Assembly (NCBI GenBank): GCA_050290225.1
Contig: JBNKHG010000013.1
Coordinates: 1 to 64,000, forward strand
Length of the DNA: 64,000 bases
Source: JBNKHG01 sp050290225
GTDB taxonomy: Bacteria; Pseudomonadota; Gammaproteobacteria; Pseudomonadales; Cellvibrionaceae
Reading direction: 5' to 3'
Both the position numbers and the translations under genes were made by a program. Positions 52,966 through 61,086 of the stretch are shown one piece after another; within the stretch, counting starts at the first letter, position 1; every line of letters begins with the position of its first letter. The notes below the pieces were generated by a model. That model made no database searches, had not been told where the DNA came from, and was given only the letters and a program-made list of their open reading frames with translations.

Positions 52966-53274
52966 CTAATACCAGCTTTGAACACTATGGTGTTGGGTGC
53001 AAAGTTCTACAAAGCGATTGTAGTTGATATTGGTGATGGCCGGGATTTGGCGACCCAGGATACCCCTGGCCTGAATATCTTCCGCCAGGGCGAAAAGCGC
53101 TGTACCTTTTTCATGCAGCGTTATCAACTCCTCAGCCAGAGGGTTGCAGGTCAAGCTTCCGTAAACGCCATCTTCGAGCAGCAGCAGGGCATCCCCGGGT
53201 TGAATAACCTTGATGCATGCATTCAGTGTGTTGTGACTGAAAGGGGATTTGTTAACCGTGTGTAACAGACTCAT
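52966..53274 (-). CDS. tusB: Sulfur relay protein TusB (DsrH family)
   Basis: A 102-residue protein of the TusBCD heterohexamer. It begins MSLLHTVNKSPFSHNTLNAC and contains VIQPGDALLLLEDGVYGS, typical of TusB/DsrH. It has no membrane helix. The ATG overlaps the tusC stop by one base (TAATG at 53272-53276), a strong coupling signal. Partner subunits lie directly upstream and downstream. Function in 2-thiouridine synthesis is inferred from the complete operon. Confidence 0.92.
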   Translation of the reverse strand: MSLLHTVNKSPFSHNTLNACIKVIQPGDALLLLEDGVYGSLTCNPLAEELITLHEKGTALFALAEDIQARGILGRQIPAITNINYNRFVELCTQHHSVQSWY

Positions 53275-53636
53275 TAGAAGCTCAGCACCACATCTTGTTC
53301 CTGGAGTAACCGGCTGATTGCTTTATCATCCAGTGGTATCACCGGCATTACCAAGTCGTCCATTTGAAGACAGCGTTCCGCCAGGGAGCGGTTCGAAGCG
53401 TATATTTTCTCAATATCATACATGGGCAGTACGGGTAAGGCTGCGCCAAGGTTTTTGGCATTGATGGCACTGGGATCTTGATCTTTCATTAACTGAAAGA
53501 CACCCTCGTCCATAAATAGCACCGCAACATCCTGACCATAGGCTGAGGAGGCGAGAAGCGCATCCAGGGCTTCCTTGCTGAGGCCTGATCCGTAGGGGCC
53601 CCTGCGAGTCACAAATAGAATCTTCTTCGGCACCAT
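53274..53636 (-). CDS. tusC: Sulfur relay protein TusC (DsrF family)
   Basis: A 120-residue protein starting MVPKKILFVTRRGPYGSGLS and containing DALLASSAYGQDVAVLFMDE, the DsrF/TusC pattern, and LPMYDIEKIYASNRSLAERC. It forms the TusBCD complex that relays persulfide sulfur from TusA. It starts 5 bp after the tusD stop and overlaps tusB by 1 bp. Confidence 0.92.
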   Translation of the reverse strand: MVPKKILFVTRRGPYGSGLSKEALDALLASSAYGQDVAVLFMDEGVFQLMKDQDPSAINAKNLGAALPVLPMYDIEKIYASNRSLAERCLQMDDLVMPVIPLDDKAISRLLQEQDVVLSF

Positions 53637-53641
53637 GGTTG

Positions 53642-54034
53642 CTAGTTCCCGAAAGTGATCACCCGGTCTGAATGGACGGCTGCATCGACCAGTTGACCGA
53701 GTCCGGAAATCTCAAAACCCTCTGCTAGGTTGAAAGCAGATTTATCGTAACGCTGGGCTTCTTCCTGATTCAGCACTCCTCGTCGCAGTGCAGAAGCGAT
53801 GCATACAACCACATCGATATTGTTTTCCCTGGCAAGAACTTGCCACTGTTGGGGAAGTTGCGCCTCGTCCTGTGGGGGGGCCGCCAGCGCATTGGCATTG
53901 TGTACGCCATCGCTGTAAAAAAAGAGTCGGTAGATTTCGTGGCCCTGAGCGATAGCCGCACAGGCAAAGCGATAGGCGCTGGCACTGCCTTCAGTAGCGT
54001 AGGGGGCGGCGTAGATCGCGAGGGAGAATTTCAT
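53642..54034 (-). CDS. tusD: Sulfur relay protein TusD (DsrE family)
   Basis: A protein of about 130 residues starting MKFSLAIYAAPYATEGSASA, typical of TusD. The sulfur-accepting cysteine is in IDVVVCIASALRRGVLNQEE, matching Cys78 of E. coli TusD. It is the first gene of tusDCBE. An in-frame ATG two codons upstream (54040) is also possible. The terminator of yccA lies 17 bp upstream, so a promoter must be within or close to it, or some read-through occurs. Confidence 0.93.
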   Translation of the reverse strand: MKFSLAIYAAPYATEGSASAYRFACAAIAQGHEIYRLFFYSDGVHNANALAAPPQDEAQLPQQWQVLARENNIDVVVCIASALRRGVLNQEEAQRYDKSAFNLAEGFEISGLGQLVDAAVHSDRVITFGN

Positions 54035-54050
54035 ATCCAATGAAGCCGGG

Positions 54051-54083
54051 AAAAATAAAAAAGCCCCGCCATTATAGCGAGGC
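54051..54083 (-). terminator. Intrinsic terminator of the yccA-like gene
   Basis: On the minus strand GCCTCGC pairs with GCGGGGC (with one G-T pair) around a short AT loop, then a long T-run follows (A-run at 54051-54062 on the plus strand). It lies between the BI-1 gene and tusD. Confidence 0.85.
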
Positions 54084-54117
54084 CTTGTGCGAGTATAAAC
54101 GCCTGGGCGATACAGGC

Positions 54118-54804
54118 TTACTCGTCGCCAGACAAAGCGCCCAGCAAGTGCAGCAGGCTGACAAACAGGTTATAGATGTCCAGATAGAGGGCCGTGGTGG
54201 CCATAATATAGTTGGTTTCGCCGCCATGGATGATGCGACTGGTATCAAACAAAATAAAGCCGGACATCAACAGGACGATAGCGCCGCTCAGGGCGAGGTG
54301 GGCACCAGAGATATTGACGCCGAAAAAGCCGGCGACAAACAGTCCGAGCATGGCGACCAGCACCACAATCAGGCCGGTGACCAAAAAGCCCTGCATAAAA
54401 CTGAAGTCCTTACGGGTGGTCAGGACATATCCGGAGAGGGCGAAGAATACCAGGGCGGTTCCACCAAGCGCTTCAAGTACGATTTGGGAGCCATTGGTCA
54501 TGGCCAGGTAGTAATTGAGAGTTGGGCCGAGAGATGCACCCAATAAGCCGGTGAAGCCGAATACCACAAAAATGCCTTTTTCGGTGTTGGCTGTGCGAGG
54601 CAGTACAAACCACACCAATGCCAGGGCGCCCAGGCTCATAATCAGTGATCCGCCTCGGCCAATATCTATGGCCATGGAAATGGCACACGTGACTGCACTG
54701 AAAGCCAGGGTCATTCCAAGCAGCATGTAGGTGTTGCGTAATACCTTGCTGATTTGGACATCACTTCGGATGCCGGTTTGCGTCTGGCTGTAGAGTTCTT
54801 GCAT
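54118..54804 (-). CDS. yccA: Bax inhibitor-1 / YccA family membrane protein
   Basis: A 228-residue inner-membrane protein with seven predicted helices. It begins MQELYSQTQTGIRSDVQISK, then VLRNTYMLLGMTLAFSAVTC. The BI-1 signatures are GRGGSLIMSLGALALVWFVL, GFTGLLGASLGPTLNYYLAM, FSLSG-like VFFALSGYVLTTRKDFSFM, and the C-terminal ATTALYLDIYNLFVSLLHLL. In E. coli YccA modulates FtsH. It has its own terminator and lies downstream of a striking palindrome. The gene symbol rests on closest known family member. Confidence 0.9.
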   Translation of the reverse strand: MQELYSQTQTGIRSDVQISKVLRNTYMLLGMTLAFSAVTCAISMAIDIGRGGSLIMSLGALALVWFVLPRTANTEKGIFVVFGFTGLLGASLGPTLNYYLAMTNGSQIVLEALGGTALVFFALSGYVLTTRKDFSFMQGFLVTGLIVVLVAMLGLFVAGFFGVNISGAHLALSGAIVLLMSGFILFDTSRIIHGGETNYIMATTALYLDIYNLFVSLLHLLGALSGDE

Positions 54805-54903
54805 ATGTCAATCTCCGTTGAGAAGCGTCCAAAAACAGATGCCACAAATATTACAAAGCCTTGGCTTAAAAGCAAGAAACTTTGCGTTAGTTTACTTCCC
54901 GAT

Positions 54904-54934
54904 ACCCATTAAAAAAGCTTATTTTTTAATGGGT
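54904..54934. repeat. Perfect 13-bp inverted repeat upstream of the yccA-like gene
   Basis: ACCCATTAAAAAA (54904-54916), loop GCTTA, then TTTTTTAATGGGT (54922-54934). Both arms match exactly. It lies 100 bp before the yccA start and 95 bp from the tRNA terminator on the same strand. It can fold as a terminator-like hairpin on both strands or act as an operator. Confidence 0.75.
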
Positions 54935-55028
54935 TAAGTTTGACCGACAGAGTCCGGTGAAGTTCACTGCAGGGAAGTTGAAAGTATTTATCAGGGTGGG
55001 AGATAGTTGCTAGACACCCGATACAAAA

Positions 55029-55050
55029 AAGCCCTGCTAAAGCAGGGCTT
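55029..55050 (-). terminator. Intrinsic terminator after tRNA-Ser
   Basis: AAGCCCTGCT pairs with AGCAGGGCTT around a tight AA loop, with A/T runs on both sides, so it can end transcription in both directions. It begins nine bases beyond the 3' end of the tRNA on the minus strand. Confidence 0.9.
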
Positions 55051-55058
55051 TTTCAAAA

Positions 55059-55146
55059 TGGCGGTGGGCTAGGGATTCGAACCCCAGGAACCTCTCGGTT
55101 CAACGGTTTTCAAGACCGCCGCTTTCGACCACTCAGCCAGCCCACC
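55059..55146 (-). tRNA. tRNA-Ser(UGA)
   Basis: The minus strand reads GGTGGGC as acceptor arm and ends GCCCACC-G-CCA with CCA encoded in the genome (55061-55059). The anticodon loop CTTGAAA gives UGA (plus-strand bases 55110-55112). A long variable arm (AACCGAGAGGTT) marks a serine tRNA, and the T-arm has GGTTCGAATCC. Total 88 bases, normal for tRNA-Ser. It lies between the rne terminator and its own terminator. Confidence 0.97.
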
Positions 55147-55238
55147 GGAAGAGACGCAGATTATACAGAGGTTTTTATCCGGGACAAGACGCTAAGCCAT
55201 TATTTTTAATCGAAAAATCCGACTTTTCGAACAAAAAA

Positions 55239-55260
55239 GCCGAACCCGGGAGGGTTCGGC
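55239..55260 (-). terminator. Intrinsic terminator of rne
   Basis: On the minus strand GCCGAACCC pairs with GGGTTCGGC around TCCC, followed by a run of six T (plus-strand A at 55233-55238). It lies about 50 bp past the rne stop. Confidence 0.92.
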
Positions 55261-55308
55261 TTTCAAGGGTGGGCACTGAACTGTATAAAAGTAACAGTGA
55301 ACGGATTT

Positions 55309-58300
55309 TTACTCGGCCTTTTCCGCCGATTCACCGTTTGAGGTGGAGGTGCTCACATTGCTCTCGATACCAGACTGACGGCTTCGAGGGTCGTTTGCAG
55401 GTCGACTCAGTTGGCGAGGTTGATGTTTGACCAGCGGCTCCTCAGCGGTGTTGAGTGCCCGGGGCAGGGGGCGAGTTCGTGATTCAGTGGTGATCTGAAT
55501 CTCTCCCACCGGTTTGGGATTGGCGCGTGGATCATTGGCGGCACGGCTGTAGCCAGCGGCTGAATCTGCGCCGGATGCGGCTTCTGAATTAATCGTCTGC
55601 GGCCTTTCGCCCTTAGCGGTTGGTGTTTCTTCTGGAGAGGATTCCGAGGCGCTTTCCGCAACCGTGACGGGCTCCATAACAGGTACGCCTTCAACGGTAG
55701 AGTCCTCTGTTTCAGTAAGGGGCTCTATTTTGGCTGTACTCACCGTTTCTTCAGGGGTCTCAACTTCGGTGGAGGTCTCTACTTCGGGAGCAGTCTCTAT
55801 CTGTACCGGCGTATGATCCTGCTCAGGTGCTGTTTCCTCAGTTATGGGTTGGTCCTGAACGGCTGATTTTGGGGTTTCAGCCACAATTTTCTGCGAGTCG
55901 ATCGGCGCTGCCTGCCTGGCAGCTTCGGTGGTATCCCTCTCGGTGACTTTGGGCTGAGTTTCAGTTACCGAGTCAGCGGATGCTGCGGAGGTGTCATCCT
56001 GATTGGTTGCAGCCCTTGTCGTGGTTTCCGGGATGTCCTGAGGGCGGTCAAGGCTATCTGGCGCTGACTTTATTTCCTCCGCTACCGGTTGCTCAGTGGC
56101 TGGAGCTCGCTGGACAGGAGCTGCCTGCTGGCTGGTTTTCTCTGTCTCGGTTACAGGCTGGTCAGTAACTGCCTGCGCTTGTGAGGCCTCTTCTGTCGGC
56201 TCTGTCTTGGGTTTCAACTCTACAATTTCGGCCTGTTCTGCGCTTACCGCTGCCTCGCCATCGCGACGACCGCGGCGGCGCTGTTGGGAACGGCCGCGGC
56301 GATTGGCTGGGCGCTTGGCTGGGCGCTCGCCTTCCTCTGCGCTTTTTGCCTCCGTAGCGTCTGCCGTTTTTGGGGTGGTGGTTTCACTTTCTTCGTCACG
56401 CTTTTTGCCACGTCGTGATCGACGCTGCTCGCGTTGCTCATCCTGGTCGCGGCGATTGCCTGCTGCTCTTTCCTCGCGTTGCTCATCCTGGGGGCGACGG
56501 GTGCGTCGGCCACGCTCTTCACGCCGCTCATCGGGACTGGATGAGCGCCGATCTTCGCGTTTTTCCTGCTTGTCATCGCGACGGCGGTTATCGAGTTTGC
56601 GTTCGTCACTGCGCCCGTCACGTCGGCTTCGATTGTCCCGGCGGCCGCGACTACCCTGGCCGCGTCCATTGCGCCCACGGGCCTGAGTTCTTTTGGGTTG
56701 GTCCTTTTTCTTCTTTTTCTCCTTCTCGCCGCCGCTGAAGAGCTCGACGATCGCGCTAATCCAGCGCGCAATCAAGCTGGGTTCCTTGGGGGGTTCGGGG
56801 GCGGGTTGTGCCGGCGCCAACTGTTGGACCGCGGGTTGCGGTACCGGTGTTGCTGGGGGCTTGGGCTTGCTTTCTTCCTGTGCCGTCTCGTCAGTTGCGG
56901 CAGTTATCTTATAACTGGTTTCCAGGGTGGCAGAATCATCGTCACGCAGGCGCTGAACTTCAAAATGCGGGGTCACCATGTCAGTATTGGGCACAATCAC
57001 CACGCGGGTACTGTTGCGCGTTTCGATGTTCGAAATGGCCTTGCGCTTTTCGTTGAGCAGGTAAGTCGCCAGCGGTACTGGCGCGATTGCGCGAATTTCG
57101 GCGCTGCGCTCCTTTTGGGCCTCTTCTTCCACCAGGCGCAGAATTGACAAGGCCAGTGAGCGGGTGCTGCGAATGGTGCCTTGGCCGCTACAGCGTGGAC
57201 ACACCTTGGACGTGGTCTCCCCCAGAGAGGGGCGGAGGCGCTGGCGCGACATTTCCAGTAGGCCAAACCGTGAAATGCGGCCCACCTGGACGCGGGCGCG
57301 GTCCATACTCAGCGCATCGCGCATACGGCTTTCCACCGCGCGCTGGTTGCGGACCGGCTGCATATCGATAAAGTCGATAACCACCAAGCCGCCCATATCG
57401 CGCAAACGTAACTGGCGGGCAATTTCATCGGCGGCCTCGAGGTTGGTCTGAAGGGCAGTTTCCTCGATGTCACCACCTTTGGTAGCGCGCGAGGAGTTGA
57501 TGTCTATGGAGACCAGGGCTTCGGTCACATCGATCACAATAGAACCGCCGGAGGGGAGTTTTACTTCACGCTCAAAGGCGGTTTCGATCTGGCTCTCGAT
57601 CTGATAGCGGTTGAACAGGGGGATGTCGTCGCTATAGTACTTGACCTTGCTGTGGTAGCTGGGCATTACTTGCTGGATAAAGGCACAGGCCAGGTCATAT
57701 GTCTCGCGGTGGTCGACGATCACTTCGCCAATGTCCTGGCGCAGGTAGTCGCGAATGGCGCGAATAATAACGTTGCTCTCCTGGAACAGGAAGTGGGGAG
57801 CACCAGAGCTGCAAGCCTCTTGGGCAATGGATTCCCATAGTTGCAACAGGTAGTTCAGATCCCATTGAAGTTCTTCGGCAGAGCGTCCGACGCCAGCGGT
57901 GCGGACAATCACACCCATGCCTGAGGGCACTTCAATTTTCGCCAGGGAGTCGCGCAATTCCGCACGATCATCCCCTTCGATGCGGCGGGAAATACCGCCT
58001 GCACGGGGGTTGTTAGGCATCAATACCAGATAGCGGCCGGCGAGGCTGATAAAGGTAGTCAGTGCAGCGCCCTTATTGCCGCGCTCTTCTTTGTCCACCT
58101 GGACAATAACCTCAAGGCCTTCCTTTACCACATCCTTGATTTTGAGGCGCCCTTCGATTTCGCTGGGCTTTTTGATGAAATATTCGCGGGAGATTTCCTT
58201 CAGGGGAAGGAAGCCGTGACGTTCGGCGCCGTAGTCTACAAACGCTGCTTCAAGGCTGGGTTCGATGCGGGTGATTTTACCCTTATAAATATTGGCTTTT

Positions 58301-58410
58301 TTCTGTTCGCGGGTGCGATTCTCGATATCGAGGTCATACAGCCACTGTCCGTCAACAAGAGCAACCCGTAGCTCTTCCGGCTGGGTTGCATTGATGAGCA
58401 TTCTTTTCAT
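55309..58410 (-). CDS. rne: Ribonuclease E
   Basis: The 1033-residue endoribonuclease starts mRNA decay and matures rRNA and tRNA. It begins MKRMLINATQPEELRVALVD. An S1 domain follows with ITRIEPSLEAAFVDYGAERH. The catalytic aspartates lie in ALVSIDINSSRATKGG and GGLVVIDFIDM (E. coli D303 and D346). The zinc-link is VCPRCSGQGT near residue 404. After about 510 the protein becomes a long low-complexity scaffold: Arg-rich runs such as RGRNGRGQGSRGRRDNRS and RRGRSQQRRRGRR, then a Glu/Thr/Pro-rich acidic part, and a short conserved end. This arginine-rich scaffold binds RNA and degradosome partners. A terminator and tRNA follow. A CTAACC..GGTTAG inverted repeat near 58425 overlaps the leader just before the start and may be used in autoregulation. 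Confidence 0.97.
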   Translation of the reverse strand: MKRMLINATQPEELRVALVDGQWLYDLDIENRTREQKKANIYKGKITRIEPSLEAAFVDYGAERHGFLPLKEISREYFIKKPSEIEGRLKIKDVVKEGLEVIVQVDKEERGNKGAALTTFISLAGRYLVLMPNNPRAGGISRRIEGDDRAELRDSLAKIEVPSGMGVIVRTAGVGRSAEELQWDLNYLLQLWESIAQEACSSGAPHFLFQESNVIIRAIRDYLRQDIGEVIVDHRETYDLACAFIQQVMPSYHSKVKYYSDDIPLFNRYQIESQIETAFEREVKLPSGGSIVIDVTEALVSIDINSSRATKGGDIEETALQTNLEAADEIARQLRLRDMGGLVVIDFIDMQPVRNQRAVESRMRDALSMDRARVQVGRISRFGLLEMSRQRLRPSLGETTSKVCPRCSGQGTIRSTRSLALSILRLVEEEAQKERSAEIRAIAPVPLATYLLNEKRKAISNIETRNSTRVVIVPNTDMVTPHFEVQRLRDDDSATLETSYKITAATDETAQEESKPKPPATPVPQPAVQQLAPAQPAPEPPKEPSLIARWISAIVELFSGGEKEKKKKKDQPKRTQARGRNGRGQGSRGRRDNRSRRDGRSDERKLDNRRRDDKQEKREDRRSSSPDERREERGRRTRRPQDEQREERAAGNRRDQDEQREQRRSRRGKKRDEESETTTPKTADATEAKSAEEGERPAKRPANRRGRSQQRRRGRRDGEAAVSAEQAEIVELKPKTEPTEEASQAQAVTDQPVTETEKTSQQAAPVQRAPATEQPVAEEIKSAPDSLDRPQDIPETTTRAATNQDDTSAASADSVTETQPKVTERDTTEAARQAAPIDSQKIVAETPKSAVQDQPITEETAPEQDHTPVQIETAPEVETSTEVETPEETVSTAKIEPLTETEDSTVEGVPVMEPVTVAESASESSPEETPTAKGERPQTINSEAASGADSAAGYSRAANDPRANPKPVGEIQITTESRTRPLPRALNTAEEPLVKHQPRQLSRPANDPRSRQSGIESNVSTSTSNGESAEKAE

Positions 58411-59380
58411 ACGTTACCTGATTAACCTAAAGGTTAGTGGGGCGCGGTCCGATTGCATGACCGAAGGTAACGCTGGAGGGTTGCAGTAAGGCTGACTCGA
58501 TCCATTGGGCGGCATCTTGCACGCAATGGTGGCAGTGGTATGAAAAAGACGCAATGTGCCTTGTTCGCCGGCAGTATCGGCCCCGAAACAGTGGGGGCGC
58601 TGCTGCTGGGACCTTCGGTCACGGCAGGCTGTCGGCGATTGAATTGGCGCTTTATATGTGTCCTTTCTTCCAGTCTCTTATGGTGATTTTCCGGTCAATA
58701 ATAGACGCGGAACCACACCTTTTATTAGCTGCACTTTGCTGTTGGGCCGGGCACTGTTGCCACAGTATGAAACAGAAAAATCTTCTGACCGGCTCAGCGA
58801 AAGAGCGAATTCCATACCTGTACGCATGTTCTTTCATCGTGTCTAGGTTCGAGTGAGTTGCATAGGGCCCACTTTTGTTAACCAGACTTTAATGTTCGAT
58901 CGATAAGTTTGCGCAGGGAGCCTAAGCTATGGGCTCTCAGAATTACATTCCTTGCTAACAAATTTCAATTAAAGAGTCTTACTAAACACTCACAGTGTTT
59001 ACTATCAATACAATGCGCTCGGTGCGCGTTTATTTCTGGCTACTGGCAGTCGGTTGGCGTCAGTGCCAATTCAAAAAAAATTACGCTTGGGCCTTCGATC
59101 GGGAGGGTGGCCGTTCGGGCTTTTTCCATCCTTAAAGTATCGATTGGATGACCCACTTGCTGCACAGCGGTATTTCCTACTTACACACCATTTTTTGTAA
59201 CGAGCCTGGAGGTTATTGCGTCCAGCTCGCGGTGTGCGGAAACCAGCCCTGAGCCAGCAATCATGGACTATAACAGCAAATGGTAAGTGCTTCAAATAAA
59301 AGGGAAATTTGCTTCCTTTCGAAGCCTCCGGATTAGGTCGGATGCTTCGGCAAAGGGGCGATAACTGGTAAACTGTCCCG
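58411..59380. other. 970-bp non-coding region between rne and rluC
   Basis: No frame here has a convincing start, composition or family match. The part next to rne is expected to hold a long 5' leader, which in E. coli mediates autoregulation by RNase E; AACCT-AA-AGGTT near 58423-58434 is a small hairpin just before the start. Further right are hairpins GAGCC..GGCTC near 58917-58935 and AAACACT-CAC-AGTGTTT at 58983-58999. The right-hand portion next to rluC is AT-rich. I see no known RNA gene. Confidence 0.55.
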
Positions 59381-60376
59381 ATGACAAAAAATGAGCAATT
59401 TCTCGCCAAAATACAACTTGTTGAAATAGACGCCGATATGGCGGGTCAGCGTGTGGACAATTTTCTCATCCGAAAACTGAAAAATGTCCCAAAATCAAGG
59501 GTATACAGGATACTTCGAAAAGGAGAGGTCAGGGTCAACAAAGGGAGAATCAAGGCGGACTATAAATTAAAAGCCGGTGACTTGGTGCGGATACCACCCA
59601 TTAGAGTGACCAGCGAGCCTTCTCCGGTCAAGCCGGGCCAGGGATTGGTTCGAATGTTGGAAAAAGCCATTTTGTTTGAATCGGAAGCCTTGCTGGTGGT
59701 GAACAAGCCGGCAGGCCTGGCGGTGCACGGGGGCAGCGGGGTGCAATTGGGTCTGATTGAATCTCTCCGGGCAATGCGTCCCGATGCCCATTTTCTGGAA
59801 CTGGTCCACCGTCTCGATCGGGGGACTTCCGGTTGTATCCTGGTGGCCAAAAAGCGCAGTATGTTGCGCTATTTGCAGGCGGAGCTACGGGAAAAGTCCC
59901 TTGGTAGTACCGGCGGGGGGGTGCAGCAAGGAAGTATCACCAAGGTATACCATGCCTTGGTGGCGGGTCACTGGCCACATCGTCGGCGTCGGATTGAGTC
60001 TCCCCTCAAGCGCTATGAATTACCGAATGGAGATCGAATCGTCAAAGTATCCTTTCAGGGCAAGGCTTCCCTGACGGAATTTAAGGTTTTAGGGCGTTAT
60101 AAAGAGGCAACCTTGCTTGAGGCCAAGCCCGTTACCGGCCGGACGCACCAGATACGTGTCCATGCCCAGTCCATTGGTCATCCGTTGGTGAGCGATGATA
60201 AGTACGGCAATGATGACTTCAATGCGAAGATGAGTCAGTTGGGATTTAAACGGTTGTTTTTGCACGCTGCGGAGTTGTCTTTCTGCCTGCCGGGCGAGAG
60301 TGAGCCAGTAACAGTCGTCGCGCCACTGCCCGATGATTTGCAGGCTGGCCTCAATCGTCTGGCGCCAGAGATTTAA
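59381..60376 (+). CDS. rluC: 23S rRNA pseudouridine synthase (955/2504/2580)
   Basis: A 331-residue enzyme converting uridines 955, 2504 and 2580 of 23S rRNA to pseudouridine. An S4 domain lies at the N-terminus (DADMAGQRVDNFLIRKLKN, then RILRKGEVRVNKGRIKADYK). The catalytic aspartate is in FLELVHRLDRGTSGCILVAK, and KPVTGRTHQIRVHAQSIGHP is the second conserved block. A short Gly/Ser insert (LGSTGGGVQQGSIT) precedes TKVYHALVAGHWP, longer than in E. coli. The gene is divergent from rne, the usual neighbourhood in gammaproteobacteria, and is followed by the HAD gene. Confidence 0.95.
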   Translation: MTKNEQFLAKIQLVEIDADMAGQRVDNFLIRKLKNVPKSRVYRILRKGEVRVNKGRIKADYKLKAGDLVRIPPIRVTSEPSPVKPGQGLVRMLEKAILFESEALLVVNKPAGLAVHGGSGVQLGLIESLRAMRPDAHFLELVHRLDRGTSGCILVAKKRSMLRYLQAELREKSLGSTGGGVQQGSITKVYHALVAGHWPHRRRRIESPLKRYELPNGDRIVKVSFQGKASLTEFKVLGRYKEATLLEAKPVTGRTHQIRVHAQSIGHPLVSDDKYGNDDFNAKMSQLGFKRLFLHAAELSFCLPGESEPVTVVAPLPDDLQAGLNRLAPEI

Positions 60377-60425
60377 GGCACTGGATGAAGGGCAGATTTA
60401 CGATTTACGAATAGATGGAGTAATT

Positions 60426-61067
60426 GTGTTATTTATTTTTGATTGGGATGGCACGCTTAGCGATTCCACGGCGAAAATTGTGGGTTGCATGCAGCGGGCC
60501 GCTTCGGATTTGTGCCTGCCGCCATTAGAGTATCAGGCGATTAAGGAAATTATCGGTCTCGGGCTTCCGGAAGCGATTGCACAAATATACCCTGATGCCA
60601 GTCAACGGGATCAGGCTCAATTACGTGAACAATACTCCAAGCGGTTCGTGGAAGCTGATCAGCTACCTTCGCCATTCTTTCCGGCGGTAATGGAAACCCT
60701 GGAAACACTCAGGGAACGCGGTCATCGGATATCTGTGGCCACAGGAAAGAGTCGACGAGGCCTCAACCGGGTCTTGAACAACCTGCAAATGCAGGACTTC
60801 TTTCACAGTACTCGCTGTGCCGATGAAACGGCTTCCAAGCCGCACCCAAGAATGCTCAACGAATTGTTGCGGGAGCACCGTTATCGCGCTGAAGAAGCGA
60901 TCATGATCGGAGATACCGAATACGATATGGATATGGCGCAACGTGCCAATATGCCCAGGGTGGCGGTGAGTTACGGTGCCCATGATATCCAACGTCTGGA
61001 AGCATATCGGCCCCTCAGGTGTATCGATAGCATGAAAGAGCTTCTGGAGCTGGATGAGGCTCGTTAG
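60426..61067 (+). CDS. HAD-family phosphatase (phosphoglycolate phosphatase-like)
   Basis: A protein of about 213 residues. The start is the GTG at 60426 with GGAG at 60417-60420, giving LFIFDWDGTLSDSTAKIVGC, which carries the nucleophile DxD motif of the HAD superfamily. Further motifs are ISVATGKSRRGLNRVLNNL (motif II, with the Ser/Thr in ATGKS) and EEAIMIGDTEYDMDMAQRAN (motif IV). An alpha-helical cap domain lies between. Members downstream of rluC are often called phosphoglycolate phosphatase or HAD-IA. Substrate is not deducible. It starts 50 bp after rluC and ends 19 bp before the protease gene, so these three genes are probably one operon. Confidence 0.88.
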   Translation: MLFIFDWDGTLSDSTAKIVGCMQRAASDLCLPPLEYQAIKEIIGLGLPEAIAQIYPDASQRDQAQLREQYSKRFVEADQLPSPFFPAVMETLETLRERGHRISVATGKSRRGLNRVLNNLQMQDFFHSTRCADETASKPHPRMLNELLREHRYRAEEAIMIGDTEYDMDMAQRANMPRVAVSYGAHDIQRLEAYRPLRCIDSMKELLELDEAR

Positions 61068-61086
61068 TGTTGGGAAAGGAGGAAAA

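Noticed and set aside
58434..58622. 62-codon minus frame upstream of rne
   Set aside because: Pro/Arg/Ser-rich translation with no family pattern. It is more likely the untranslated leader.
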